6,124 bases of DNA, taken from assembly GCA_965370435.1 (NCBI GenBank), contig CBDUUP010000282.1, forward strand, positions 1 through 6,124. The letters run 5' to 3'. Both the position numbers and the translations under genes were made by a program. Positions 5,949 to 6,124 of this stretch are shown here, piece by piece; position 1 is the first letter of the stretch; each line of letters begins with the position of its first letter. Under the pieces are notes generated by a model. The model was not told the origin of the DNA. It saw only the letters and a program-made list of their open reading frames with translations, and did not search any database. This DNA comes from CBDUUP01 sp965370435. GTDB taxonomy: Bacteria > Chloroflexota > Anaerolineae > Anaerolineales > UBA11579.

Positions 5949-6054
5949 GAAATCTATAAAGGAGGCGCTGCTCAACGAATAATTATTTAGAGAACCCGTC
6001 TATCCAGAGTTTAGATTATTTTAATTAGCAAGAGAGATTTTGAGGAGAGATAAA
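5949..6054 (+). other. AT-rich spacer with an orphan Shine-Dalgarno
   Basis: A strong AAAGGAGG (5958-5965) is followed only by CGCTGCTCAACGAATAA, which offers no ATG, GTG or TTG start. The remainder is AT-rich, with the 10-bp palindrome AATAATTATT and a TTAGATTATTTTAATTAG stretch. No T-tailed hairpin, tRNA or recognised riboswitch core is seen. A promoter for the next gene could lie here, but I cannot point to a paired -35 and -10. Confidence 0.3.
6042..6047 (+). promoter_or_regulatory. Ribosome binding site of the truncated membrane-protein gene
   Basis: GAGGAG lies seven bases before the ATG at 6055, the best-spaced Shine-Dalgarno in the window. Confidence 0.75.
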
Positions 6055-6124
6055 ATGAAAAACAAAGTTTGGAACTGGCTTATCGTCTTCGTGGTGATCG
6101 CCTTGGTGCTTTGGGTTGCCAGCG
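6055..6124 (+). CDS. N-terminus of a membrane or exported protein (cut by window end)
   Basis: Only the first 23 codons are present. They encode MKNKVWNW followed by LIVFVVIALVLWVAS, a short basic and aromatic start and then an uninterrupted hydrophobic stretch. This fits a first transmembrane helix or an uncleaved signal anchor. The codon after AGC begins with G, so a lipobox cysteine is not at that position. It lies 106 bases after the ECF-type ATPase, on the same strand, with a strong Shine-Dalgarno. It could be an ECF transmembrane or S-component, a substrate-binding protein, or an unrelated membrane protein; the fragment is too short to choose. Confidence 0.7.
   Translation, partial: MKNKVWNWLIVFVVIALVLWVAS

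Noticed and set aside
5949..6054. Vitamin riboswitch (such as a thiamine or cobalamin element) before the last gene
   Set aside because: The spacer is only 106 bases, AT-rich, and lacks the conserved core sequences of those riboswitches.

Overview
The window reads as ordinary bacterial chromosome with GC-rich genes and short AT-richer spacers. Chloroflexota (Anaerolineae- or Dehalococcoidia-like) is my best guess. The reasons are a complete bacterial Elp3 with the short cysteine motif I associate with the Dehalococcoides enzyme, the style of the methyltransferase and of the fused ECF-type ATPase, frequent TTG starts, and a dispersed-type GATNAACGC inverted repeat. This is judged from memory of the families, not from a search.

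Layout: a minus-strand class I methyltransferase (about 16-759) is transcribed away from a plus-strand Elp3 gene (867-2483). Between them lies an imperfect inverted repeat (782-855) built from roughly 10-bp units. After a spacer of 82 bases that looks like a worn 7-bp repeat, a plus-strand cluster begins. It holds two tandem paralogs of the SAM hydroxide adenosyltransferase (DUF62) family (2566-3363 and 3480-4292), then a fused two-domain ECF-type ABC ATPase (4305-5948), 12 bases after the second paralog. A membrane or exported protein starts at 6055 and is cut by the window edge.

Two functional groupings stand out. First, Elp3 makes the cm5-type modification on wobble uridine U34 of tRNA, and the divergent methyltransferase resembles eukaryotic Trm9/ALKBH8, which methylates exactly that product to mcm5U. 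The pair could be a bacterial two-step wobble-uridine pathway. Second, two intact SAM-hydrolysing paralogs sit directly upstream of, and probably share an operon with, an ECF transporter ATPase. This suggests a link between SAM, adenosine or methionine turnover and uptake of a small molecule that cannot be named from this window. Four consecutive genes encode proteins expected to use SAM.

No RNA genes, CRISPR arrays, insertion sequences, phage genes or convincing rho-independent terminators were seen. No spacer exceeds 300 bases.
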